Assembly: GCF_900114235.1 (NCBI RefSeq)
Contig: NZ_FOSJ01000019.1
Span: 1-40,862 of the forward strand
Reading direction: 5' to 3'
From: Marinilactibacillus piezotolerans
Lineage (GTDB): Bacteria > Bacillota > Bacilli > Lactobacillales > Carnobacteriaceae_A
DNA length: 40,862 nt
Shown here: positions 1 to 7,403 of the stretch, piece after piece
Layout of the letters: every line of letters begins with the position of its first letter
How positions within the stretch are numbered: the first letter of the stretch is position 1
Program-made: the position numbers and the translations under genes
Notes under the pieces: model-generated
What the model saw: only the letters and a program-made list of their open reading frames with translations
The model's database searches: none
Told to the model about the DNA's origin: nothing

Positions 1-1
1 A

Positions 2-103
2 GGGGGGGAAGAGGTGCCTTTTTGTATTTTAATTGATAGAGCAACGATAGTTGCATTAAAACAACACGAAAAAACAAAAAAATTGGTAATTACTAGAAAA
101 TAA
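2..103 (+). CDS. 3' end of an unidentified gene (cut by window start)
   Basis: An open frame enters from the left edge and stops with TAA at 101-103, 14 bases before mazE. The visible tail is about 33 residues, hydrophobic in the middle and lysine-rich at the end (...KLVITRK). No family can be recognised from so little. Because it is short and AT-rich it could be chance open frame, though its close spacing to mazE would suit an upstream operon gene. Confidence 0.3.
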   Translation, partial: GGEEVPFCILIDRATIVALKQHEKTKKLVITRK

Positions 104-117
104 AAGGGGGGAATAAA

Positions 118-339
118 ATGAAAGCTAGAAAACAAGGGAACTCTCTAACTCTAAGCATTCCTAAAAAATTTGGAGTAGAAGAAGGTCAAGAATTTATGGC
201 ATTTAAAGGAAGGCGCGGGGGAGTTGTTTATGTTCCAGTACAAGAAGATATCTTTGAAAAAGCACTTGAAGAAGGAAGAAGTCTTAGATATGAAGAATCA
301 TTAGAAGAAATTAAGCCGGTTGGAAGAGAGATGACTTAA
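118..339 (+). CDS. mazE: MazE/AbrB-type antitoxin
   Basis: This is a 73-residue protein whose first 45 residues fit the swapped-hairpin AbrB/MazE DNA-binding fold: a basic start (KARKQGNSL), a short strand, the IPKKFGVEEGQEF segment and a second strand pair. The acidic C-terminal third is what a MazE uses to wrap the toxin. It starts at an ATG behind a purine-rich AAAAGGGGGG ribosome binding site, and its TAA overlaps the ATG of the toxin gene by one base, so the two are translationally coupled. It should neutralise MazF and repress the shared promoter. The family call rests on fold-like motifs plus the toxin partner; the exact subfamily is uncertain. Confidence 0.85.
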   Translation: MKARKQGNSLTLSIPKKFGVEEGQEFMAFKGRRGGVVYVPVQEDIFEKALEEGRSLRYEESLEEIKPVGREMT

Positions 340-722
340 TGGTATATAAAGTTAATGGTTATTTACCACAGCAGGGGGATTTAGTATGGATTAACTTTGA
401 TCCTAGCATTGGGAAAGAAATTAAAAAAAGGCGACCAGCTCTAGTTCTAAGTACCAAACAATATAACGGGACAACAGGAATGATTGCTATTTGTCCTATA
501 ACAAGTACCAAGCGGTTTGGATTTGTTGAAATAGATAAAAATCAGAAAGTGAAGGGATGTGTCAATCCATTACAACTCTACACTTTTGATTTTATAAATG
601 AACTTAGACAGGTTGAATACATTGAACCATTAAATGATGAAGATATGGCAGCTGTTGTTCAAATGGTCGAAAACATATTTAAATTCTGGAAATTAAAGGA
701 TTCTGCTAATGGAGAAACTTGA
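339..722 (+). CDS. mazF: MazF/PemK-type endoribonuclease toxin
   Basis: This 127-residue protein matches the MazF/PemK/CcdB-fold toxins, which cleave mRNA at short single-stranded motifs. It has the N-terminal QQGDLVWINFDP strand (family GD.[VI]..[DN].[DN]P), the RRPALVLS core with the conserved arginine-proline, and ICPITSTK with the catalytic threonine/serine region. The length is slightly above the usual 110-120, the extra residues being a lysine/asparagine-rich tail. It overlaps mazE by one base. A strong hairpin starts inside the last codons and ends transcription just after the stop. The target sequence cannot be predicted from the protein alone. Confidence 0.88.
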   Translation: MVYKVNGYLPQQGDLVWINFDPSIGKEIKKRRPALVLSTKQYNGTTGMIAICPITSTKRFGFVEIDKNQKVKGCVNPLQLYTFDFINELRQVEYIEPLNDEDMAAVVQMVENIFKFWKLKDSANGET

Positions 723-751
723 GGTAAATAGGTTTCTCTATTAGCTTTTTT
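705..751 (+). terminator. Rho-independent terminator of mazEF
   Basis: A 14-bp stem (GCTAATGGAGAAAC with GTTTCTCTATTAGC, one G-U pair) has a 13-base loop and six T's. The left arm lies within the last mazF codons, so stop codon and terminator overlap. Confidence 0.85.
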
Positions 752-787
752 CGTATGAAAACTTATATAATGGCAATCAGTTCCTTT

Positions 788-1084
788 TTACAGAAGGGTT
801 TTAATGTGTAATTCATTTGACAACTCGAGATCTTTAGGGAAAATTTTTAGCCATTTTTTAAGTGAGTTTTCTGTAAGAAATTCTTTTGTTCTCTCCAGGC
901 GGTGTTTTCTCCGTCTTTTCAAGCGCCTAGCACTACGAAAATTTCTTCTATCTTCATTTGCATTTCGATCTGCTTCTTCAAACAAACGAACGCCTGCATC
1001 AATGATTTCACCAGTTTCTTCATTGATAATTCCCCAGCCTACACTAGAAATACCAATATCTAACCCTAATACTAAATTGGACAT
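788..1084 (-). pseudogene. Truncated cas9: N-terminal RuvC-I and bridge-helix stub
   Basis: The 98-residue product starts with the Cas9 RuvC-I motif (LGLDIGISSVGWGII, catalytic Asp present) followed by DAGVRLF and an arginine-rich bridge helix (RRNFRSARRLKRRRKHR, about residues 46-62). These are hallmarks of type II Cas9, closest in style to the compact Cas9s of S. aureus or S. thermophilus CRISPR1. A complete Cas9 has 1000-1400 residues; here homology fades near residue 75 and a stop follows. HNH, REC and PAM-interacting domains are absent, and no cas1, cas2, csn2 or repeat array is in the window. The start codon and a good GGGAGG ribosome binding site survive, so a short peptide could still be made. 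I infer a remnant of a deleted type II CRISPR locus. Confidence 0.85.
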
Positions 1085-1302
1085 AATTTTATACCTCCCA
1101 TTATTACTATATTGATAAGTATATCACAGAGTGGTAACGTTTTTAATATCATAATAGAAAAATAATATGCTAATATCTTATTAAGATTTAAATGATTTAA
1201 TTTACTGATTAACAAAATTGTGAGAAGTGATTTATTTATAGTGGCAATGTGCTAAGATTATCAGTAAAGCATAATTTTTAATTCGGAAAGGAAACAATAT
1301 GT

Positions 1303-1782
1303 ATGAAGAAAATATATTTAGGCGGACCGCTTTTCAGTGAAATGGAAGCGAGTTATAACAAGTGGTTGGCTAATGAAATTAGAAGTAAGCTTAATGTGGA
1401 AGTTTATAATCCGGTCGAAAACGAAGCAATAAATGATAAGTCGGGCTATGCAGATAGTATAATGATTGCGGAAGGTGATAATGCACATTTAGAAACATCA
1501 GATGTATTGGTAGCTTTACTGGATGGGTCAGTTGTGGATCCTGGGCTAGCTGCAGAAATCGGGTATTTTTATTCGATGAATAAACCAATCGTTGCGCTTT
1601 ATACAGATTCAAGACAAGGAAGCTTCGGGAACCAGCAGAAACTGGATGCAATCGACGAAGTTGCAGAATCTCAGTTTTCTTATGTAAATCTATATATAGT
1701 AGGCTTAATAAAAAAACGAGGCGTCATTGTAACGTCTAAAGAAAAATTACTTAATTGTTTGGAAGAAATCATAACTAATTAA
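1303..1782 (+). CDS. Nucleoside 2-deoxyribosyltransferase
   Basis: The 159-residue protein belongs to the Nuc_deoxyrib_tr family. These enzymes swap bases between 2'-deoxyribonucleosides for nucleoside salvage through a covalent glutamate intermediate. The family pattern is visible: an N-terminal strand with the GGPLFS loop, a central D-V-L-V-A-L-L-D-G-S-x-x-D-P-G segment and LAAEIGYFY, whose glutamate is the expected nucleophile. The length matches Lactobacillus enzymes. GGAAAGGAAA precedes the ATG. It is followed after 14 bases by a small membrane protein gene. It is not part of the cas9 remnant, which points the other way. Confidence 0.9.
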   Translation: MKKIYLGGPLFSEMEASYNKWLANEIRSKLNVEVYNPVENEAINDKSGYADSIMIAEGDNAHLETSDVLVALLDGSVVDPGLAAEIGYFYSMNKPIVALYTDSRQGSFGNQQKLDAIDEVAESQFSYVNLYIVGLIKKRGVIVTSKEKLLNCLEEIITN

Positions 1783-1796
1783 CAAAGAGGGATTCT

Positions 1797-2141
1797 ATGT
1801 TAAACAGTATCAATCAGACCATTTATAAAAAATGTCTATTTCCTTTATTTTTTTCATTATTTGGTTCAGCCATGTTATATTGTTGGAATTCAGGTAACGT
1901 AGAAGGGTATTTTGAAATTTTTACTGGTATTGTCCTGTTAATTATTTTTATTTACGCTTTAAGAAACATCTGGTTATTTGCGGATCAAAATGTAAGAACG
2001 AAATTATATAGAAACATAGCGATTTTTGCTGTAATACTGAATCTTTCGACTTATGCAGTTTCTATTGTCTTTCAAGGGGTTGTTGCATTTATATTTGCAG
2101 TTTTCATGATAATCGGTTTCTGGAAGCTCATTACAAAATAG
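1797..2141 (+). CDS. Small four-helix membrane protein, unknown function
   Basis: The 114-residue protein has about four hydrophobic segments (roughly residues 13-30, 37-58, 70-88 and 90-110) separated by short charged turns, the last turn including RTKLYRN. AAGAGGG precedes the ATG, and it starts 14 bases after the deoxyribosyltransferase gene, so the two are probably cotranscribed. I do not recognise the family. No motif suggests catalysis; a small integral membrane protein is all that can be said. Confidence 0.7.
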   Translation: MLNSINQTIYKKCLFPLFFSLFGSAMLYCWNSGNVEGYFEIFTGIVLLIIFIYALRNIWLFADQNVRTKLYRNIAIFAVILNLSTYAVSIVFQGVVAFIFAVFMIIGFWKLITK

Positions 2142-2210
2142 CGAAAATAAATTTTAATTACGATTTAAGAATCTTATATATTAAGTAAAATGAGAACCTC
2201 AAACTTACTA

Positions 2211-2240
2211 TTTGACCTTTTTTGACCTTTGGAGTACAAT
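2211..2240 (+). promoter_or_regulatory. CtsR operator overlapping the clpP promoter
   Basis: Two TTTGACC heptamers (2211-2217 and 2221-2227) are separated by three T's. The reverse complement, GGTCAAA-AAA-GGTCAAA, is a perfect CtsR box. The first repeat supplies a -35 (TTGACC, 2212-2217) that is 17 bp from a -10 (TACAAT, 2235-2240), so a bound repressor would cover the promoter. CtsR is the class III heat-shock repressor of Firmicutes; its gene is not in this window. Confidence 0.9.
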
Positions 2241-2306
2241 ATCTTTAGTTTCATTAATCAACGTATGTTAAAATGAATTTGATTGAATTTAAGGAGGACA
2301 TTAAAA

Positions 2307-2903
2307 ATGAATTTAGTACCAACAGTTATTGAACAATCACCCCGTGGTGAACGTGCATATGATATTTATTCTCGTTTACTGAAAGACCGCATTATCATGC
2401 TCGGTGGACCAATTGATGATCAAGTAGCCAACTCAGTGATCGCACAATTACTCTTCTTGGATGCTCAAGATCCAGAAAAAGATATCTACCTATATATTAA
2501 TTCTCCAGGTGGTAGTGTAACGGCTGGATTAGCAATCTACGATACAATGAATTTCATCAAGTCTGACGTTCAGACCATTGCGATTGGACTTGCTGCTTCA
2601 ATGGGAAGTTTCTTACTAGCAGCAGGGGCAAAAGGAAAACGTTTCGCACTACCTAATGCAGAAATCATGATCCACCAGCCATTGGGTGGCGCTCAAGGTC
2701 AAGCAACTGAAATTGAAATTGCTGCAAGACATATCTTGAGAACACGTGAGAGATTAAATAATATTTTAGTAGAACGTACTGGTCAACCACTAGATGTTAT
2801 TGAACGTGACACAGATCGTGATAACTTCATGATGGCTGAAGAAGCGAAAGAATACGGCTTAGTAGATGAAATTATGGATAGCACAGCTGATTTGAATAAA
2901 TAA
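2307..2903 (+). CDS. clpP: ATP-dependent Clp protease proteolytic subunit
   Basis: ClpP is the serine protease barrel that works with ClpC/ClpE/ClpX to degrade misfolded and regulatory proteins in the cytoplasm. The 198-residue product has the full length and catalytic triad: Ser98 in GLAASMGSF, His123 in MIHQP and Asp172 in DTDRDNF. The start was placed at the ATG eight bases after AAGGAGG; an in-frame ATG 24 bases upstream lies before that site and would add a non-conserved leader. It is monocistronic: its own CtsR-controlled promoter lies upstream and a terminator follows. Heat and protein stress should induce it by release of CtsR. Confidence 0.97.
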   Translation: MNLVPTVIEQSPRGERAYDIYSRLLKDRIIMLGGPIDDQVANSVIAQLLFLDAQDPEKDIYLYINSPGGSVTAGLAIYDTMNFIKSDVQTIAIGLAASMGSFLLAAGAKGKRFALPNAEIMIHQPLGGAQGQATEIEIAARHILRTRERLNNILVERTGQPLDVIERDTDRDNFMMAEEAKEYGLVDEIMDSTADLNK

Positions 2904-2905
2904 TC

Positions 2906-2977
2906 ATCTATTTTTAAAAATAGATAAAACTGTATAAATAGAAACAGGATCTGTATATGATGCAGGTCCTGTTTTTT
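2906..2977 (+). terminator. clpP terminator and preceding palindrome
   Basis: A perfect 20-base palindrome (2906-2925, ATCTATTTTT and its complement) comes first. A canonical terminator follows: stem 2942-2953 with 2963-2974 (AAACAGGATCTG / CAGGTCCTGTTT, one G-U), a nine-base loop and a T run to 2977. Confidence 0.85.
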
Positions 2978-3073
2978 ACATAACAAAACAGTATTGATTG
3001 ATCTGAGATAATAAAATACAAATAACAAGTTGGAATGAATCCTGAATTAGTTCCTTATGAACAACCGTCTCAC

Positions 3074-3102
3074 TGGTCATATATATTTTAGAGCGTTATA
3101 AT
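3074..3102 (+). promoter_or_regulatory. Probable promoter of the DsbA-like gene
   Basis: A perfect -10 TATAAT (3097-3102) lies 17 bp after TGGTCA (four of six matches to TTGACA), about 35 bp ahead of the start codon. Confidence 0.5.
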
Positions 3103-3136
3103 AAAAAGAGTTAAGAATATAAAGAAGGGAGAGGAT

Positions 3137-3667
3137 ATGTTGGATATTTCGAGCATCAAAGTTTCAGAGGTAACGACTGAAGGGGGCATACATTTTGGAA
3201 ATGAAAATGCGCCTGTAAAAATAGTCGAATTCTTAAATTTAAAGTGTCCTTTTTGTAAGCAGTGGTGGGAAAATGCTACTCCACTTTTAGATTCTTATGT
3301 AGAAGCAGGAAAAGTTGAAAGAATCGTTAAACTATTTGATAAAGAAAAACCAAGTTTGAAAAAGGGTAATGTGATTCATCGTTATCTGGACTACAACAAC
3401 TCGGACAAAACGAAAGAAGATATTTCTTACTTTCTTGCACACCAGAATAAGTGGGGAAACTTGGACGAACCAGAAGTCGCAGAATATGCTGTCTCTAAAC
3501 GTAATTTGCAAGTACAAGAAAATTTAGCAGAAGCTGAAAAGATTGTATTAGAAGCAGAAAAAGCGAATGTTACACTCGTTCCTTCTGTATTTATAGGAGA
3601 GCATATCTTTGATGAACATATTTCGAATGAAGAATTGAAAGAAATCATTGAAACTAACTTAAATTGA
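3137..3667 (+). CDS. Cytoplasmic DsbA-like thioredoxin-fold protein
   Basis: The 176-residue protein has a thioredoxin-like start (APVKIVEFLNLKCPFCKQWW) with a CPFC redox motif at about residues 36-39, a helical insert in the middle and a cis-proline loop near the end (TLVPSVFIG, about residue 152). This is the DsbA/FrnE-like arrangement. There is no signal peptide or membrane segment, so it should act in the cytoplasm, plausibly as a thiol-disulphide oxidoreductase in stress defence. GAAGGGAGAGG precedes the ATG. It stands alone between clpP and the cggR promoter. The substrate is unknown. Confidence 0.82.
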   Translation: MLDISSIKVSEVTTEGGIHFGNENAPVKIVEFLNLKCPFCKQWWENATPLLDSYVEAGKVERIVKLFDKEKPSLKKGNVIHRYLDYNNSDKTKEDISYFLAHQNKWGNLDEPEVAEYAVSKRNLQVQENLAEAEKIVLEAEKANVTLVPSVFIGEHIFDEHISNEELKEIIETNLN

Positions 3668-3734
3668 GAAAGATTAAATCGTAGGAACTATGATTAGGTG
3701 GGCAAAATCCGTCCTTTTAATTTATGTGTACGGG

Positions 3735-3763
3735 TTGAAAATTGCCCCGCATATTGTTATAAT
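3735..3763 (+). promoter_or_regulatory. Promoter of the cggR-gap operon
   Basis: TTGAAA (3735-3740), a 17-bp spacer and TATAAT (3758-3763) form an excellent sigma-A promoter. Transcription would start near 3770. No clear CGGGAC-N6-TGTC type CggR operator was found beside it. Confidence 0.8.
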
Positions 3764-3952
3764 AAATTTGTAGGTAAATAAGAAGTGTTAACAAGGTCGC
3801 AACAATAAAATTCTTTTGCTAAGAAGTGAAAAGAATTTAATCTGTATGCAGTATGAACGCTAGCACTTTTTCGCTGCGAACTTTTTGCACTTTCGATCGA
3901 GAAGTTATTCTCAATAGTATGGTGTGCTTGCAGCCGGGAAAGAAGGTCTAGA
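3764..3952 (+). promoter_or_regulatory. Long untranslated leader of cggR with hairpins
   Basis: About 180 bases lie between the promoter and the cggR start. They contain a perfect 10-bp hairpin (AAATTCTTTT 3808-3817 with AAAAGAATTT 3829-3838) and smaller self-complementary stretches such as GAGAA-GTTA-TTCTC. No open frame of note and no known riboswitch was recognised. It may hold the CggR operator or a processing site. Confidence 0.4.
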
Positions 3953-4987
3953 ATGCTGTCAGTTATCGAAAAAGTTGCACCGGATATATTTCAGACTTTA
4001 AAAAGACGTTATCATATTTTGAAGCAGATTGAAAAATCTGGGCCAATAGGAAGACGTTCTCTTGCAGGTCGACTCGGGTTTACCGAACGGGTTTTAAGAA
4101 GCGAAGTAGAAATTCTGCGTGATCAGGGATTAATCAAGATCTCTTCTGCGGGAATGGAATGTACTTCTGCTGGTATAGAAATCTTTCGTCAGCTCGAACG
4201 TATGATGGGACAACATGTCAGGTCAAAAGATCAGGAAACAAGGCTGGCTAACACATTAAAAATTAGTCACTGTATTATTGTTCCTGGGAATTCTGATGAT
4301 GATATTCGTATATTGGAAGATATGGGACACGCTGCGATAAAGGCTCTGGATTTTCTTTTGCCTGAGGGAAAGAATGTTGTCGCCGTGATGGGTGGTACAA
4401 CAATGGTAGAAGTTGCCCATGCAATGGATGAGAAATTTGGAGAAAATCGACAGTTACTCTTTGTTCCTGCTCGTGGCGGGTTAGGAGAATCGGTCGACAT
4501 TCAAGCGAATGTTATTGCAGAAACGATGGCTAGAAAATCCGGTGGAAAAAGCAGAGCGCTTTATGCCCCGGAGCATGTGCGTTCAGACACGTATTCACTT
4601 CTGTCAGAAGAACCGGAAATTAAAGAAACGCTTCAATTAGTTGAAAATGCTTCTTTAGTTTTGTACAGTATAGGTAGTGCTTTTGAAATGGCAGAACGTC
4701 GTGGCATGGATGAAGAAACACTGCGTTTATTAAAAGAGAAAAATGCTGTTGCTGAAGCTTTTGGAGAATTTGTTAATCCTAATGGAGAGATTGTATACAA
4801 GCTCTCTCGTATCGGCTTGCAATCAAGTCAGATGGGACGTATTCCTCATGTAGTTGCAGTAGCAGGTGGAAAACGAAAAGCAAAAGCAATCGAAGCTTAT
4901 GTAAAAACTGTCCCTCCGCACACATGGCTAGTGACGGATGAGGCAGCAGCTAACGAGATTTTAAATGGGGGAAACCCCTTAAAATAG
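3953..4987 (+). CDS. cggR: Central glycolytic genes repressor CggR (SorC family)
   Basis: CggR represses the lower-glycolysis operon and releases DNA when fructose-1,6-bisphosphate is high. The 344-residue length fits the B. subtilis protein (340). An N-terminal winged helix is seen at about residues 15-75 (GPIGRRSLAGRLGFTERVLRS), then the sugar-phosphate-isomerase-like effector domain with VVAVMGGTTMVEVAHAM and the PARGGLGE segment. It starts at an ATG behind AGAAGG and lies 27 bases before the first gap gene, the conserved arrangement. Autoregulation is expected from family knowledge. Confidence 0.94.
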   Translation: MLSVIEKVAPDIFQTLKRRYHILKQIEKSGPIGRRSLAGRLGFTERVLRSEVEILRDQGLIKISSAGMECTSAGIEIFRQLERMMGQHVRSKDQETRLANTLKISHCIIVPGNSDDDIRILEDMGHAAIKALDFLLPEGKNVVAVMGGTTMVEVAHAMDEKFGENRQLLFVPARGGLGESVDIQANVIAETMARKSGGKSRALYAPEHVRSDTYSLLSEEPEIKETLQLVENASLVLYSIGSAFEMAERRGMDEETLRLLKEKNAVAEAFGEFVNPNGEIVYKLSRIGLQSSQMGRIPHVVAVAGGKRKAKAIEAYVKTVPPHTWLVTDEAAANEILNGGNPLK

Positions 4988-5014
4988 AAACGAAAATTTA
5001 AGGAGGAAACAAGT

Positions 5015-6007
5015 ATGTCAAAGAAAGTAGCAATTAATGGGTTTGGACGTATTGGACGTTTGGCTCTGCGTAGAATCCTAGAATCAGATACAAACCTAGA
5101 GGTCGTAGCAATCAACGACTTAACAGATAATGAGGATCTAGCTTATTTATTGAAATATGACACTGCACAAGGACGTTTCCCACACGAAGTAGAAGTTAAA
5201 GATAATGCAATTTACGTTGCTGGAAACGAAATTAAAGCTTTCGCTGAAAAAGATGCTAGTCAATTACCATGGGGAGACCTTGGAATCGATATCGTTTTAG
5301 AATGTACAGGTTTCTATACTTCACCAGAAAAATCTCAAGCGCATATCGATGCTGGAGCAAAACGTGTATTGATTTCAGCACCTGCTAAAGGTGATCTTAA
5401 AACTATCGTATTTGGAGTTAACCATGAAACAGTTGAAGCAGATGACAAAATCGTTTCAGCAGCTTCATGTACAACAAACTGCTTGTCTCCAATGGTTAAT
5501 GTATTGAACAAAGAATTCGGTCTTGACCACGGTTTGATGAGTACAGTACATGCTTACACTTCAACTCAAACATTACAAGACTCACCAGGTGGACGTAAGA
5601 GCCGTGCTGGAGCTCAAAATGCTATTCCTGCTTCAACTGGAGCTGCAAAAGCAGTTGGAAAAGTTATCCCTGAAGTTGATGGAAAAGTTGATGGAACAGC
5701 TGTAAGAATTCCAGTAGTAACTGGATCAATGGTTGAATTATACTCTGTACTGAATAAAGAAGTAACCGTTGAAGAAATCAATTCAGCAATGAAAGATTAC
5801 TCTTCAGATGCATACTTGTACAATGAAGACGAAATCGTCTCTTCAGATATTATTGGGGTTCCTGCTGGATCAGTATTCGATGCTACTCAAACAAAAATCA
5901 TCGAAGGTAACTCTGGTCAACTAGTTAAAACTGTTGCTTGGTATGATAATGAGTATGGTTTTACTGGAAACATGGTCAGAACATTAGACTATATGGCAAA
6001 TCTATAA
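5015..6007 (+). CDS. gap: Glyceraldehyde-3-phosphate dehydrogenase, first copy
   Basis: GAPDH oxidises glyceraldehyde-3-phosphate to 1,3-bisphosphoglycerate with NAD+. The 330-residue protein has the Rossmann start INGFGRIGR, an aspartate after strand 2 (INDLTD, the NAD-preferring feature), the catalytic SCTTNC with the active cysteine and the catalytic histidine in VHAYTS. It clearly differs from the next gene: after HAYT it reads [17 protein letters not shown] instead of the usual [19 protein letters not shown]. It follows cggR by 27 bases with AAGGAGGA before the ATG. Both copies keep the catalytic residues. It may be an isozyme for another flux direction or condition, but the sequence does not settle this. 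Confidence 0.95.
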   Translation: MSKKVAINGFGRIGRLALRRILESDTNLEVVAINDLTDNEDLAYLLKYDTAQGRFPHEVEVKDNAIYVAGNEIKAFAEKDASQLPWGDLGIDIVLECTGFYTSPEKSQAHIDAGAKRVLISAPAKGDLKTIVFGVNHETVEADDKIVSAASCTTNCLSPMVNVLNKEFGLDHGLMSTVHAYTSTQTLQDSPGGRKSRAGAQNAIPASTGAAKAVGKVIPEVDGKVDGTAVRIPVVTGSMVELYSVLNKEVTVEEINSAMKDYSSDAYLYNEDEIVSSDIIGVPAGSVFDATQTKIIEGNSGQLVKTVAWYDNEYGFTGNMVRTLDYMANL

Positions 6008-6100
6008 AATTTTTATTTAAGTGTTTCAAACTTAGTTGATTAGCGTCGATTAAGATAAAAAAAAATAAAGTTTTCAATTTTCTAAGGAGGAAATTGTATT

Positions 6101-7102
6101 ATGTCAGTAAAAGTAGCTATTAACGGATTTGGACGTATTGGACGTTTAGCATTCCGTCGTATTAACGATGTTGAAGGATTAGAAGTTGTTGCAGTAAACG
6201 ACTTGACAGATCCAAATATGTTGGTTCACTTGCTTAAATACGATACAACTCAAGGACGCTTCAATGGTGAAGTATCTGTCGGCGACGGCAAATTCACTGT
6301 AGACGGACGTGACGTTAAAGTATTAAGCGAACGTAACCCTGAAGATCTTCCATGGGGAGAGCTTGGAGTAGATATCGTCCTTGAATGTACAGGATTCTTT
6401 ACTTCTCAAGAAAAAGCTGGATTACACCTTAAAGCTGGAGCAAAACGTGTAGTTGTTTCTGCACCTGCAACTGGCGATGTTAAAACAATCGTTTATAACA
6501 CAAACCACGAAACTTTAGATGGATCAGAAACAGTTATTTTTGGAGCTTCATGTACAACTAACTGTTTAGCTCCAATGGCTAAAGCGTTAAACGACAAGTT
6601 TGGAATCGAAACTGGTTTAATGACTACTATTCATGCTTACACTGGAGACCAAATGACTCTTGATGGACCACATCCTAAAGGAGACTTCCGTCGCGCTCGT
6701 GCAGCTGCTGCAAACATCGTGCCAAACTCTACTGGTGCTGCTAAAGCAATCGGTCTAGTATTACCTGAATTACAAGGTAAATTAGATGGAGCAGCTCAAC
6801 GTGTACCAGTTCCAGCTGGATCATTAACTGAATTACAAGTTATTCTTTCTAAAGAAGTAACTGCTGAAGAAGTTAATGCTGCAATGAAAGAAGTAGCTAA
6901 CGAGTCTTATGGCTATACTGAAGATCCAATTGTTTCTTCTGACATTTTAGGAATGACTTATGGTTCATTATTCGATGCAACACAAACAAAAGTTATTTCT
7001 GCTGGCGGAAAACAATTAGTTAAAACTGTTTCTTGGTATGACAATGAAATGTCATACACTGCTCAATTAGTTCGTACTCTTGAATACTTCGCTTCTTTAT
7101 AA
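6101..7102 (+). CDS. gap: Glyceraldehyde-3-phosphate dehydrogenase, second copy
   Basis: This 333-residue enzyme is the standard lactic-acid-bacterium type GAPDH, with [15 protein letters not shown], the active-site [21 protein letters not shown] and [21 protein letters not shown]. It is a diverged paralogue of the gene 93 bases upstream, not a recent copy: the central domains differ at many positions. TAAGGAGGAA precedes the ATG. Its codons are highly biased, as in strongly expressed glycolytic genes, so this copy is likely the main catabolic enzyme (inference). The folded element after its stop probably ends or attenuates the cggR-gap-gap transcript. Confidence 0.96.
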   Translation: MSVKVAINGFGRIGRLAFRRINDVEGLEVVAVNDLTDPNMLVHLLKYDTTQGRFNGEVSVGDGKFTVDGRDVKVLSERNPEDLPWGELGVDIVLECTGFFTSQEKAGLHLKAGAKRVVVSAPATGDVKTIVYNTNHETLDGSETVIFGASCTTNCLAPMAKALNDKFGIETGLMTTIHAYTGDQMTLDGPHPKGDFRRARAAAANIVPNSTGAAKAIGLVLPELQGKLDGAAQRVPVPAGSLTELQVILSKEVTAEEVNAAMKEVANESYGYTEDPIVSSDILGMTYGSLFDATQTKVISAGGKQLVKTVSWYDNEMSYTAQLVRTLEYFASL

Positions 7103-7159
7103 GAAGAAAAGTGTTAAGCTACACTAACTGATCATTAACTGAACAGAACATGAATGAAT

Positions 7160-7287
7160 AAGCGGGGGAGCACTCACTCTATGCGATAAACTATGGTAAA
7201 GAAAATGTTTGACGATTTGAATCGTTTTAACTGAAATCTTTTCATAATCTATCGATTTAGTATCGCGCTTCCCTGCTTTTTATTTTG
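7160..7287 (+). ncRNA. Candidate folded RNA / complex terminator between gap and pgk
   Basis: A 12-bp closing stem pairs 7160-7171 (AAGCGGGGGAGC) with 7267-7278 (GCTTCCCTGCTT, two G-U pairs) and is followed by TTTTATTTTG. Directly inside, GCGATA (7183-7188) pairs with TATCGC (7261-7266), so the 3' strands of both stems are contiguous while the 5' side has an 11-base bulge. A small hairpin (ACGAT 7212-7216 with ATCGT 7221-7225) lies within. The run of T's makes termination or attenuation likely. It matches no riboswitch class I recognise. The 7103-7403 gap holds this element and a weak promoter, and no gene. Confidence 0.5.
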
Positions 7288-7321
7288 TTCAAATAAACTT
7301 TTAGAGTGGCTGCTAGTTTTA

Positions 7322-7350
7322 TTGACGTAATCTACTATAGACTATTATAG
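7322..7350 (+). promoter_or_regulatory. Possible promoter of pgk
   Basis: TTGACG (7322-7327) is followed at 15-17 bp by TATTAT / TTATAG (7343-7350), downstream of the folded element and about 55 bases before the pgk start. The -10 is imperfect. Confidence 0.4.
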
Positions 7351-7403
7351 TTTTTTATTTGAATTACCTGAAAATAATTTAATCAAAGGAAGGTAGACTA
7401 TTA

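Noticed and set aside
803-845. Near-repeat of a cas9-stub segment around 22590-22630 (shared ACAACTCG and ATCTTTA)
   Set aside because: The match is gapped, about 30 of 40 bases, in AT-rich DNA and gives only a weak protein similarity on the minus strand; chance is likely.
785-1302. CRISPR array or tracrRNA beside the cas9 stub
   Set aside because: No repeated 30-36-bp units with regular spacers and no anti-repeat plus terminator structure could be seen on either side of the stub.
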